A program made the position numbers and the translations under genes. Under the pieces are notes generated by a model. It was not told the origin of the DNA. It saw only the letters and a program-made list of their open reading frames with translations, and searched no databases. Positions 22,741 through 34,019 of a stretch of DNA of 64,000 bases are shown here, piece after piece (position 1 is the stretch's first letter; each line of letters starts with the position of its first letter). This DNA is from Acheta domesticus. Taxonomy: Eukaryota > Arthropoda > Insecta > Orthoptera > Gryllidae. The stretch lies in assembly GCA_031308135.1 (NCBI GenBank), contig JAHLJT010009355.1, positions 7,055,074-7,119,073 of the forward strand, read 5' to 3'.

Positions 22741-23340
22741 TCGGACGCGTTTACACATTAACATTGCTTGTCTCGTAACTTATTGACAGAGAATATTCAC
22801 GCTTCTACATTAACCTGCCGCACCAGATATTGTGCCAGGCGAGAGGGATCTGTTTGATCACTACCGCAATTGTATAGGTGCGTTTACATTGGGACAGAGT
22901 TCTATCACAATTGTAGCAGGAATTCGCGTTTGTAGGTTAATGTATTACGGCAGACTGAGCGCGGTGAAAAGGATGTAATTCACTACATTATGTTAGCAAA
23001 ACGAGCTTGATATCTCGTCTAAACACTTCTCTTGCAATTTTTGGTACAGAGAACTTGTATTTCTACATGAATCTCTAGCTATTATTTCCTATGTCTAGGA
23101 AAAACAATCTACTTTGCCACAGTTTGTCACAAATACCGACGCGTTTGCACAGTAATGCATTTCTTCTCGCAAATTATTGACAGAGATTTTTCACTTCTAT
23201 ACAATCCTCCACATGTAGATTATTTGACGGACGAAAGCGATCCATTTCACCCCATTGCTAGCGCCATTACAAAGCAATCTACTCGCGTCGCAAATTATCG
23301 CGAGAAAGTTGACGCATCGGTCGTACCGTGGCGCGGCAGA
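22740..23340. repeat. Degenerate tandem repeat, unit about 120-140 bp
   Basis: A block of the form GCGTTTACACATTAAC..TTCTCGTAACTTATTGACAGAGAA..TTCACTTCTACATTAACC appears strongly at about 22745 and 23140 and more weakly at about 22880, 23020 and 23275. CAATCTACTTTGCC and CAATCTACTCGCG mark equivalent points before the last two. The spacing is about 122-138 bases. Divergence is high, so the array is old. Confidence 0.6.
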
Positions 23341-24240
23341 CGCTGTGTCCGGAGAGAGCGACCTGGGCGACCACTGTACGGCAGGCCATCGGCGCCCCGC
23401 CCCGCCCCGCCCCCGCCGTCTTCCGCCGCCGTGCACTACCCCCGCACTAATAAGGCGCCCCGCGCGCGCTCTGGCGGGTGCCGGCGGAGTGGCGGCGGCC
23501 GTTTGGGCGCGTGGTGGCGGCGGCGAGGATGAATAAATGATTCCATCCGCAACACTTGCCAGCGCCGGGGATTGCCTGCTGCCGTAAAGAAAACGCTCGC
23601 GCGGGTGGCGGCAACTAACACACCGCCCCCGCCCCCCGCCCCCCGCCGCCGCCGCCGCCGTCGCCGCTACTTAAAAGTGTACCCGAGAATTAACGCAAGT
23701 TCGGCGAGCTCCGTATTAATAGGTGCCTACCTGATGAAGCGGTGGCGGCGATGGGAGTTGTGGTGGTGACGGTGGCCGTGGTGGGGGTAACGACCGCGAT
23801 TTGGGATGTGGATGTAGCGCCGACGGTATCGGTGGTGATGGTAGTGGCGGTGGCTGAGGGGGCGGTGGCGGGCGGCGGCGGCGGTGGACGGCGGGGGCGG
23901 GTGGAGGTGGCGGGTGGAGGTGGCGGGCGGCGGCGGTGGGCGGCGGCGGCGGGCGGCGGCTGGCGGGCGGCGGTGGGCGGGCGGCGGCGGCGGGCGGCGG
24001 GGCGGCGGGCGGGCGGCGGCGGCGGGCGGCGGCGGCGGGCGGCGGCGGCGGGCGGCGGCGGCGGCGGCGGCGGCGGGCGGCGGCGGCGGGCGGCGGCGGC
24101 GGGCAATGTGGGTGGCGACGGGGGCGATTGTGTCTGGCTACAGCGGAGGCGATGGAGGCGGCGGAGTGTAGAAGGTGGCGTTCGGCGCTTGTTTGGCGGC
24201 CGCGACAGACGCGCTCTCAAGGGAGAGGCGCCTTCTCGGG
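23320..24240. other. Large CpG island
   Basis: Contains CCCCG pentamer repeats (about 23397-23415), GCCGCCGCCGCC (about 23645-23660), a GGCGGGCGGC array and a GC-rich shoulder to about 24240. Frames up to 244 codons are Gly/Arg/Ala or Pro/Arg low-complexity strings and are not credible genes. Confidence 0.55.
23870..24106. repeat. GGCGGGCGGC minisatellite
   Basis: About 235 bases are built almost entirely from GGC and GGGC blocks, mostly (GGC)2-3 GG GC steps near 10-12 bases. Every phase is open on both strands, which explains the overlapping frames. The G-rich plus strand has many G2-G4 runs. Confidence 0.8.
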
Positions 24241-24249
24241 GAACTTATC

Positions 24250-25920
24250 CTGCCAGGATTCGTTCAATTATTCCTCACGTCTCGACTCCGGGCTTTCCGC
24301 GCGCGCGGTGTGAACGAGTGGATTGGATGGACAAGGGAAGAAGCAGCTGCATTCGTGTACTCCCCGGAGAGCGGATGTTAAAACGTGCTGGATTGGATGT
24401 CTCCGCTTACACTACGTGTGGGCTCCGGACAAAAGTTGCATTACGTGACTTCTTGTTATTTGCTGATATGTGGTAATTAGTTAAACATATTTTGCAATAA
24501 ATTTTTGCTGCATTGCTTTGTAGTTTTTATACTTTCATTTCATACTTAGTAGGTAAATTGGGGAAGAAAAAGAAAACAATGTCCAAGATTGCCTGAAACT
24601 TAATATGCCTCAACGTGATTTTTTGCAAAAAATAGCCACTACTTCCCACAATTCTCTCTTATATCTAGATAGAATTTTTATTTTGTTTGTAATTGTTAAT
24701 AGGTTTAAAACATAATACATTATCTATTGAAAATAAATCATGTTATGATCTTAAAATCTGACTGCAGCAGTTAGTAAGTACTTATAAAATCCTAAGACTG
24801 CAAGGAAGTTTTATGTCTCGTCTTTTTCAACTTATTGTATACATAACTTAATTTCGTTTGAAAAATTCAAATTATTTTTCATACCTACAATTTAAACTGA
24901 ATGCATGCTTGCCTATTGAATTTGGGCTGAAGTCTTTCAGAATTTATGAGTACAGGGAAAATCATAAATCTTTATTTAGAATCTAACCAGCCTTTATTCA
25001 AATCCACCATTAAATTAGCGAGTAACGCTGCGCATAACTAGTCTGCGGACCAAAGAAATGCATTTCACATTCAACAGCGAATTGTTTTATATCCCTTTGT
25101 TTCCTCGTGATTTCATACCCAGAATAAATTTGGTACAGCAATTTTCCTCGAATATCAAATTTTAACATACGTACGTGCCTGGAAGACAAATTGTGCATTT
25201 GAACATGATTTCGTGCGATCTGTATTTCACAAACTAACGAGGCCTGTTGAAATTAGATTCACATTTTCACGTTTCGTTACTGTCGTCCGCCAAAAATCCT
25301 ATGCTTTGTTTCTGACAATTTTATCAAATTCATTGTGTTCACGAAGTTAAATCAAAAGTAACTACCAACTAAAAATTGCTTTGCTCCATATTTCGCTGCG
25401 TTGTAAACGTTCTAATATTAAATTTTGTCAATTTTGTGTTGTGGTTAGCAGAATGTAACTCGTCCATTCCACTACTAAAATGATGTTTTATATTTTAAAC
25501 GAGAAAACATAAAATTTGCAGAACGTGAATACTCTCACGCATTATATCTCAGTGCACAATGAACAATGTATTTTGTTTTATTATTTCGGGAAATGGATAG
25601 ACTTTTACTATTAGATGAGAAATCTAACGAAAATAATTGCTTTGAATCGTTTCAAACTGACAGGAAACAACTTTCATAGCATGTAAATATTTAAAAAAAG
25701 TATTAATACAGTTATTTTATGTGAAATTTACTTTGCATAATCAAAAAAAGGTAATTTTCTCTAAATTTCTAGTGAATTGTACAGTATTGTTTAGTTTGCC
25801 CCCAATGAAATATTGATTTTACAAAAATATATTTTGAACCAAAAACATAAATATGTGCTAAAATATTTACTTTGTAAGGGTGTACGGACATCATTGTCCA
25901 GTTTTTTACCAATCATTACT
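24250..25920. other. AT-rich DNA, nothing recognised
   Basis: After the island shoulder (to about 24450) the sequence is AT-rich. No gene, RNA gene or clear repeat seen. Confidence 0.4.
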
Positions 25921-25929
25921 CGCGTAGAG

Positions 25930-26560
25930 GAAACGAGAGGAACACAAGTACACTCTCAGCCGAGCGTGGTTGAGGTGACGACGTGCCAAGCGGGTAGCAT
26001 ACCCTCCAGGCGGCAGAGCCGCATTCGGCGCCGGTGCTGCGCTCTGGCGCCGGCGGTGCGCTCACGCCGGACGTTTCGCGCGACTATTGCCGCGCAGCGT
26101 GCGGGGAACTCCCCGGCGGACGAGGTGAGAGGGTATCCGCATTATGCCCCGCGCCTCCCCCACCCCCCCACCGCCTTCCCCTTGTAGCATCTTCAAGGCG
26201 GCGGCGGCGGTGGAGGCAAGCCGGCAACCCGAAAGTTTGCGTCGGTAGGCGGGCGGGCGGTGGCAGCAAATCCCAGCCTGCAATCATCATCACGAACTTG
26301 ACTCCTTCTCAGTTATCACGGCTTTCCCACCTCCGGCACACGCGCTCACCTCCGCGCCTCGCCTCCCTTGCGACTCGCCGTGTCTTACCCGTGACCATTA
26401 TTGCGTGTTGCCCTCTCGCTCGCGCGCGAACAAAGAGAATAAGAAGATTAAACCCACCCCCGCCCTCCTGCGCCGCCGCGTCGTCCGCCGTCGTCCTCAC
26501 CGACGCTCTCCTAATGCAGCGAGTAGTGCGCCGCGGCCGTAAGTGGGATAAATAAGGTCA
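25930..26560 (+). promoter_or_regulatory. CpG island with splice-donor-like ends
   Basis: CpG-rich from about 25975. Two strong 5' splice-site-like sequences occur on the plus strand: GACGAG/GTGAGAGG at about 26120-26132 and GCGGCC/GTAAGTGGG at about 26532-26547. A CpG island that ends at a donor is what a promoter plus non-coding or short first exon looks like. A frame of 173 codons (26034-26555) runs through it but is Arg/Pro/Ala-rich without a known domain. No TATA box or initiator is convincing. Confidence 0.3.
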
Positions 26561-26569
26561 GTTTTGAAG

Positions 26570-27140
26570 TGCCATTTGTATCAGTTTAGTGTAGGGTGCG
26601 CCCTAAGTGGGAAGCGAGGACTCCGACCCGGATTTCGGGAGTTCTCTTGGTTGCTGAATTCGCTTGCTTGAAACCCCTGCAGTACGCATATCGACATTTA
26701 TAGATATTAATTTTTTATTCGACCTATCTTGCATTTTGATATAAATTTAAAGAATTTATGAGGTCTGTATTTATAATCGAAATGCTTTGATCTAAAAATA
26801 AATATGTGCCAATGCTCCATGTACCTTTAATTATGGAACCTAAATTTGAAGAACGTGCGTGTCTTTAGCGAATTAAATATGTTTGAACTTTTAAAGTATG
26901 TAAAACATATCAAAATATATTTAATGACATTTCAAGGAAGAGAAGTTGGTTTAAAATAATATTACATCAGTTTAATGCCTTCTTTCGGTTGCTGTAATCT
27001 AGGCAAACAAAAAAATTAAAAGAGATCTCTTGAAGGTAGTTTCTAGCGAAGAATGTTATTGCTCAAGAGTGTAGCAGTTATCTCAGAATCTTCGGTCGAA
27101 TCCGTCTTCCTAAAATAGAACAAAAGATCAATCAGGCGGC
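26570..27140. other. AT-rich gap between islands
   Basis: GTAGGGTGCGCCCTAAGTGGG near 26591 partly echoes the GTAAGTGGG at the island edge. The rest is AT-rich with no recognised feature. Confidence 0.3.
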
Positions 27141-27149
27141 TGAGACTCA

Positions 27150-28050
27150 GGAGACGGAGACGTGCAGGGAGCGGGGTCAGTGGCTCCTGAGGTGACTTCG
27201 ATCTCCCGTAATAAGCCGCCTCCAGATCCCCGCCCCGCCCCGCCCTGCCCCGCCCCGCGCCGACTCGCCTCTTGGCTGGCAGCGAGGGAAGAAGCGCGGG
27301 ACCTCCTGGAGAGTGTTTTAAAATTCCGACACCAAGCCGTGATAGTCTTTGCTGAATTCGTTAGGGAGTAAGTGGCTGCACTTGGGATTCCTTCCCGGAA
27401 AGAGGGGCGACGGAAGCGCTTGAGGCCTCCGCCCCCGCCCCCGCCGTCGACGCGGAGGCAGGGGGCAGGGGAAGTCTGACCCTTCCGTCGCCCCCGCCCC
27501 CCTCCTCCACCTCCCGCTCTCCGCTCCCAGGAAGAGCGAGGGGCAAACTTTGACAGACGGCTGATCTAGGGGCTTCGATACAAAGCCCAGCGATTCATAA
27601 GGAACCGAGCGGCCCCGACCTCTGCCTGGCGGGCCGACGGGCACAGAGACAAGCAGACAGACGGACAGACGGACGGACAGGGCGACAGACAACCGACGCG
27701 GAGGGAAGTAGTAATGGTAGGGGGGACTGTATTTTTATTGAGTTGTCGACAGCTTGTTGTGGCGGCGGTGGCTGCGGGGGCGGCGAGAAATAGAGCAGAG
27801 GAGACGAAAGAAAGGAAAGAGACAGAAGAGAAAAAAAGAAACCGGCGGCGAGCGAAGTTTGAGTGTTGAGTTGTTTCTTGCCAAGTGTCGAACGCTCTTT
27901 CTCCGTCTGAAGTTTCTTTTCTTCTGGTCTGACACTCCGCTCTCCAGGAGTTGGCCAGCATTAATCATAAAGACGAGAGGAACAAAGACGCGCGAAGAAA
28001 GCGGAAGGGAGGGATGGCGCGCGAGGACGGATGCCAGAGGAGGACGCGCG
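27150..28050. other. CpG- and GC-rich region before the 14-bp array
   Basis: Contains (CCCCG/CCCTG)n near 27228-27260, CCGCCCCCGCCCCCGCCG near 27428, tandem ACAGACGG words at about 27645-27690, and a GA-rich block at 27790-27845. Frames on both strands (for example 27318-27692 minus) are low-complexity. Confidence 0.4.
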
Positions 28051-28930
28051 CCTTCCCTTCCCCTCCGCCTCGCCCTCACCCACCCGTCCGCGCTCACTCG
28101 CCCGGTCATTCGTCCGTGCTCACTCGAAAGAGATCACCCGCCACACTCACCTATTCGCGCTCTCCGTCCCGTCTTCACCCGCACGCGCTCACCCGCCCCT
28201 GCTCATCAGACTGCCCTCAGCCGCTATTGCTCAATCGGCCGCACAGGTCCACTCACTCGCACCCACCTTCACCACCCTGCCCTCAACCATTTGCGCTCAC
28301 CCGTTCGCGCCCACTCGCCTGAACTCACCTGTACATCCTCACTCGTTCGCGCTCACTCGCCTGCCCTCACCTCACGCGTTCGCACTCACCCGTTTGCGCT
28401 CACTCGCCTGCGCTCACCTGTTCGTCCTCACCCGATTGCGTTCAATCGCCTGCGCTCACTCATTCGTCCTCACAGTCCCGTCCTCACCCGTCCGTTGTCA
28501 CCCATCCGACCTCATCTTTCTACTCTCACCCATTAGCGCCCACCCATCCGCTCTTTGTACCCGTGCTCTTTCAAGCTCCCTCACCCGTTCTTGCTCACCA
28601 GCCCGTACTCGCCCGTTTGTGCTCTTCCATTCGATCTCACCCATTCCCTCTCACCCATGTTCACCCACGTCGTCCACCCTGTTCACCCACCCGTCCTCAT
28701 CCACCCGCACTCATTCATTCGCGCTCACCCACCCGTCCTCACCCACCCGCGCTCACTAACCTGTCCTCACCCGCCCGCGTTCACCAGCCCGGCCTCACCC
28801 ACTCGCCCTCATCCGGCCGCGCTCACTCTTCCACTCTCAATTCTTTGCACTCTTGCGATGGCGCTCTTTGAGTGACGCTCACCCGTGCGCACTGGCCCTT
28901 CAACTCTCACCCGCTCGCACTAACCTCTTT
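28050..28930 (+). repeat. 14-bp minisatellite, about 60 degenerate copies
   Basis: The sequence can be cut into 14-base steps of the form CTCACCCGTTCGCG, CTCACTCGCCTGCG or CTCACCTGTTCGTC over long distances, for example at about 28350-28550. Units are degenerate but the phase holds with few breaks. Because 14 is not a multiple of 3, the 42-base higher period carries the same pattern in all three plus-strand phases; CTCAC-rich units contain almost no stop codons, so three overlapping long frames (27754-28536, 28031-28759, 28555-28875) arise without being genes. The translated pattern is His/Ser/Pro/Arg-rich. Confidence 0.85.
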
Positions 28931-29137
28931 GCTCATCCACCGGAGTCGACATAGGTGCGCCTCCTGAGTGTGCCGACCTGAATAAGCACCTCCAGTAGTG
29001 AAGAGATCAGGCAATTTACGTAGAGCAAGAGGATTGGTTTTGTCATTATTCTAAATCGATACTTCTTATCAAATTTTCCGCACATAGTTCATGTTTGTTT
29101 TACTGAGTTAGGAATGAATCGGTGTGTTGTTTTTCAG

Positions 29138-29607
29138 ACTTGTCAAATTTGCATGATCGTTGCCTTTCCTTTATAATTATTGTAAAAGTGAATAACAGTA
29201 TTGTATTAATACAGTTAGAAGACAATACATTGTTAGAAGTCGTATTTTACATTCACACGAACCAGAAGTATACTAGAAAAGCCTTATTTTACTCCAGCAA
29301 TAAGCAGATGGTGAGATTGAATGCAAAGATCTTGTCACCAGGAGCAACCATAACCAAAGACAAGGCGCCGACGGCGGATCATCCAACGGACGGGCTAATC
29401 ATCCAACCGACGCCTCCGAGTAGCAGAGGAGAGCCTTACTCCGCAAACGAGGGTGGGGGTGGGGGGCGGGGTGTCATGAGCAACGGCCGGGCGCGGAGGC
29501 AACTTGTGTCCACAGCGGCTGCGGAGGCCCGGGGCGCCGCGGCGGCGGCGGCGGCGTCGTCAGAGGCCAAGGCAAACATCTCACGCGGTGTCTGCGGGGC
29601 CCACAGG
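29138..29607 (+). CDS. Possible exon, open across AT-rich and GC-rich DNA (weak)
   Basis: A frame from ATG 29122 to stop 29623 (167 codons) stays open through about 200 bases of AT-rich DNA before entering a GC-rich segment, which is less expected by chance than the frames confined to islands. GTTGTTTTTCAG ends at 29137, a good 3' splice site; CCCACAGG/GTAATTG at 29608 is a fair 5' splice site in the same frame. The encoded sequence is mixed at first, then has a Gly run, an Ala run (about residues 138-145) and a basic end. No known domain is recognised. Confidence 0.2.
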
Positions 29608-29750
29608 GTAATTGTTCTTGTTTGAGGTGCGCGCATCTAATGAGACAAGATCCGACCTGGGAAATGCGCCAACTGCTGCAACCGCCCGCCCGCCTCCGTC
29701 CGGCGCGGGGCGAGCAGCGGTACCTCCGCCACGAAGGATGGCGACGTACG
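29340..29750. other. CpG island
   Basis: Includes a GGGTGGGGGTGGGGGGCGGGG patch near 29450, GCGGCGGCGGCGGCGGC near 29538, and a second GC-rich part at 29680-29740. It overlaps the weak exon candidate at 29138-29607. Confidence 0.45.
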
Positions 29751-29907
29751 CGTCACCACTGGTTTCTCCACCGCTGCCACCATTGTCCGTGGAGAAGATC
29801 CCCACTCGTAGTGTAGCCAAATGGGAGATTTCCTGGTGAAAAGGGATGCTAAACGTTTTGTTTCTGTTATTGATGTTGATTGGAGTTGACTCGAATTTCA
29901 TGGATTG

Positions 29908-30065
29908 ATTGATTGTTCGTGATTCCGGGCGCGTCAACTACAGGGGTCATTAGTCCCGTAAGTATAGTGCGTGATCTCCCGGTCAGAGGGACTGCAGTGA
30001 CATTAGTTGATTCACTGAGCCATTTTTCCCGGTGACTCTGATTTGATGCCAGTACATCGGAAATA
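29908..30065 (-). repeat. Family A-related copy, 3' end
   Basis: Begins TTGATTGATTG, then TTCCGGGCGCGTCAACTAC and GTCATTAGTCCCGTAAGT, matching the ends of copies 1 and 7. It continues with CGGTCAGAGGGACTGCAGTGACATTAG and CACTGAGCC, shared with the copy near 19.4 kb. Similarity stops near 30065. Confidence 0.7.
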
Positions 30066-30069
30066 TCAA

Positions 30070-30890
30070 GAAATCTGTTCTTATAAACTGGACATTGTGT
30101 TATTTTCTGAACTCACGCGATCTGAGAAACATTAAAGGAAAATGTCTCAGCATTCTAAGTATTAGAGGAAGAATTAAAACGACCACGGTAATTACGTGTT
30201 CACTTTTCTACTACATTATGTCTCAATTTTTTACGTACGTCGAAACCCTCATTTCGACACAATACGAACAATAAAAATTTAAGAAACTATAGGTTGCAGG
30301 GTTATCGTGATCTCTGGAAGGTAAAAATTCTCCCCATTGTCTAATATTTATGGATTCTTAGGTGACATGACTTAGCCAGAGTCGTCTTTAAAATAATTAT
30401 AAAATGCTAACACGAATCGTTACCTTCAACGTCACTTTAATTGCCACCGCCTAACGGTAGCACTTGAAAAGCGACATCATTACAATCACTTTAATAATTA
30501 TCATCTTAATAAACATTTCTGCAGTCAGTGCAATTGTCCTCTATCACCATAATCATCGTAATAATTGCTCCAACCATCACATTCAATAATCACAACACAC
30601 AACAGTCAGCAGTAAAGAATCGTGAATCTCCGATCGCTTCTTTCACTACCATCACCACGACCGCCATCATTTTTTTATTTACATTAGTCTTGTATTTTTC
30701 TTTGAAAAAATATTGTTTGGCCAAAAACTAAAGACAATAAAATTTACCGTCATTACCACCACCGCCACGCTCACCATCGCAATCCTCATCACAATCTCAA
30801 ATACCATCATCACCCCGCCATCCAAACAACATTCTCTCTCCCCTCCCTCCTCGTCGCGTTCATTTTGTCAACTTCTCCTGTCCCACCTGT
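30070..30890. other. AT-rich, ATC/CAC-rich non-coding DNA
   Basis: 30420-30830 has many CATCAC, CCACCATC and TCATC words on the plus strand (simple-sequence character). No coding or RNA feature recognised. Confidence 0.35.
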
Positions 30891-31290
30891 CTGGACACAC
30901 GCCCTCCGCCCCACCCCGTCCACCGCGGCCCCGCCCTTTCCCCTCCCCTCCACCGGAAGCACAACAGTCGCTCGCGACGCGGGGGCGCGGGGCGCGGGGC
31001 GGTCCTCTCGCTTCGCCGGCGTCTTGCGGCCGCCGCCGCCGCCGCCGCCGCCCATTGTCTGCGCCGCGGGCGAGTGAGCGGGCCGCTCACAAAGGCGCCG
31101 TTTACCCAGGGGCTATGCGGGCGTCGTCGTACGAGACGTCGCGACGCCACGCGACGGCCGGCGCCGCGTCCCACGACGTCTTGGGCCGGCGCGCCACGGG
31201 GCGGGGCGGGGCGGGGCGGGGAGCGACCTGGGCTCACCGTGGGACGCGACCGGTTGTGTGCCCAAGTTCTGCTCGGTGTTTGCCGGGGAA
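30890..31290. other. CpG island with GCC and GGGGC runs
   Basis: (GCC)n at about 31030-31052 and (GGGGC)4-5 at about 31198-31222. Overlapping frames on both strands (30713-31378 plus, 30860-31390 minus) are Arg/Pro/Ala-rich and probably compositional. Confidence 0.5.
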
Positions 31291-31299
31291 ATTGGGTAC

Positions 31300-33470
31300 T
31301 GGTGTTCTCGTATTCGATGTCTTGGCCTTTGAACGTTGTTTCTCTTTCATGAAACAGCACGCTCTTTGTTGGAATTAGTTTGAGTCTCATTTACTTGCAG
31401 TTCTTGAATTATCTTGTTTATTGTTGTGGTTTTTTGTTTTGGGTTCTTCCATTTGTATTTATTTATTTTGATTCTTTGATTTGTTTCCTTGAATGTGATT
31501 CCTTAACACTTAATTATACTACCGTGTATACTATACATTATAAGCGATGAACTCCTTTTTCTGTCCTTAAATACACTAGAAATACAAAAATCAGCAAGTA
31601 TTGTTCAGATTCAAAGAATTATCTAAATTTTTGGCATTAGTGAATTGAATTAAAAGTTAGTTATCTCGTAACACTAATTTCTTTTAAAATTCTGTTTACA
31701 CGTTTCAGCGATCTTTTGATATTGTCACCTCCTACAAATATAACAAAAAACAAACAAAAAATCAATTACATTTTATAGCTTGCAGTAAGCTGGACGTTAT
31801 GAAAAAACTGAAAAATATGTAGAAGAAAGATTGATAATGAGGTACTAATAATGTGGTCCCTCAGACCTACGTGAAGACCTGGTAGGCATTCCCAATACAC
31901 CATCATCACACTTCAATCCTAATCTTTTCCCAAATACCCATTTCTACCCTGATGCTGGATAGAATGAGTGGAACTCAGTGGGCATACGAGCTTCTGTGGT
32001 TAGCGCCACTTCAGTGCAACCCATCTTCCTACGATTCAACGGGATCAAGCAATAACGGGCTCCGAGCAACGTCGGTCCACGAGCAATAAGTATGTTCTTA
32101 GACCGTCACGGGCTTACGATTCACAACGGCGTGAATATTGGGGAAAACCAATTTTTAATACAGTTATATTTTTAGGGATTTTCAATACAATATTATTATA
32201 GCTATGCAATTCATATGACGAGTTTGAGTCACGTTTTACATGTGGTGATATAGTTCCCGTAGAACAATTGCCTTTGTATATCACGTTTCTTGTAATACAG
32301 AATACTCTGTTCAGACAATTCAAAAAATATTTTTTAAAATAAGATATTAAACGTAAGGTTATTTATTAATTTTAATAAATTCACATTGGCTCACGAATTT
32401 AGGATTTTGAATTTATTACATTTAGAATCATATTGTTGTGTAAAATTGGAAAATTTATTATCTTAACTCTGTTGTGTGTCATCGTATTCATAGCACAATG
32501 ATGGATGTGTGTTTATTAAAACGAGACATGGTTAAAATCAAAAAGTTACTTTGCCTGAAAATGTTAAAAATTAGACAAGAATTTTTAGCATATCAGACAT
32601 TAACATAACAATTCAAAAGAGTTACTGTGGTCAAGCTATCTTGAAAAACATACAATACTCTATTAGGAACTGAGAGTTTAAGTCAATGATCATTACCATC
32701 GCAAAATTAGGAAAAGAAATTGATCAAGATGATTCCTGATCAAGATGGTTTAAGTATTCGGTTTCCAAATTCTTTGAACGTCAAGTAGGTGTAGTAGGTA
32801 TCTCTGAGCCAGGGTGCCGATCTGACAAACAGGAACGGTAGAATGCTATCAAAACACATGAAGGAACCTCTTGTTTAATATATATCTTAATATTGATATT
32901 AAGATTTGTGTGAACTATTTTAATATTAATATGCAAATACGTATAGGACTTCACATTAAATCTATATAATATTACCCAAGATTATAATGTTTTATTATTT
33001 AAAAAGCTTGTTCAAAGCATTAATCACCCCGATCGGGTTGTGTCACTTGAATAAAAATTTCATTATTATCCCAAAATATTTCTTCATTATCTGGTACTGT
33101 ACGGAAGTGACCCCAAGAAGCCTATACATTGTAGCCAATTATGAAATTCCCAGCGTTTAAGTCCTTTGAAGAACAATTTTTATTTCGCTAATTAATTTTA
33201 CCGGTGGCAGTTAAAATAAATAGGTTTAGTGAATAGCTTAAAAATAATTTTTTAAATTCGGAATAGGATAAAATCGTGATATTGTGAAGTAGGGCATTAG
33301 ATTTCCTTCTCCTCTGTACAAATCACTGTTCGTCGTTGCAGAAAAGGAAGCAAAATTCTCCACGACGAGCGCAGGGTTCCGCATCGTGTCATTAAAAGGG
33401 AAAGAATTCCCGCGAAGATCAATAGCCCAGAACCTCCAGGCGCCGAAGGAGCATCCAACTCAGTCTCTGC
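31300..33470. other. Long AT-rich stretch
   Basis: A balanced block at about 31850-32115 might be an unidentified repeat fragment. A perfect small palindrome (TCTTAATAT TG ATATTAAGA) lies near 32886-32905. Otherwise nothing is recognised. Confidence 0.35.
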
Positions 33471-33479
33471 CAAACCACA

Positions 33480-34010
33480 CCATTGCGGCGCTCCTGCAGC
33501 CCGCGGGCCGCATCGACATCTGTCGACCGCCGATCGACTCGGCACAGACCATCAGCCTCCTCTCGCTTCGCTGGCTCTCCGCCGCCCCCGTCGCCCCCAC
33601 CCCACCCCCGCCGCCCCCACCCCACCCCCGACGCCCCCGCCTCCCCCGCCGCCACCCCACCGCCGCCCCGCTACCGCCGCCCCCACCGCCTCCCACCGCC
33701 GCCCACCGCCGCCCGCCGCCCACCGCCCCCACCCCACCCCCGCTCGTTCGTTCGCTCGCTCGCTCGCCCGCTCTGCTTTCTGCCGCTTTGCCCTTCCAGC
33801 CCTCGCTTCTCTGCCGGTTCAAAGGATAAGGATAAGCGCTTGCCTTCTTGCCTGCTTCCTCCCAACATCAAAGCGCGACATCGGGCGTCTGCGGCGTCGC
33901 AGCAGCTCCGACCGCGGATCGGAAGAACGCATCGGGCCGGAGAGGAGGCGGGGGAAACTGCGAAAAATAAAGGCGCGCCGTAGTTAGTCTCGTCTTGGGA
34001 GCGCGCGCCG
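33480..34010. other. CpG island with CCCCACCCC and CGCT repeats
   Basis: C-rich plus strand at 33590-33745 with CGCCCCCACCCCACCCC repeated twice, CACCGCCGCC words, then GCTCGTTCG/CTCG tetranucleotide repeats (about 33745-33770). The many overlapping frames are Pro/Arg or Gly/Ala low complexity. A GC-rich shoulder continues to about 34010. Confidence 0.5.
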
Positions 34011-34019
34011 ATATTCTTT

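Noticed and set aside
23742..24476. 244-codon plus-strand frame
   Set aside because: Gly/Arg/Ala string across a GGCGGGCGGC array; all six frames are open there.
27754..28759. Overlapping plus-strand frames of 260 and 242 codons
   Set aside because: Explained by the 14-bp repeat, whose units lack stop codons in every phase.
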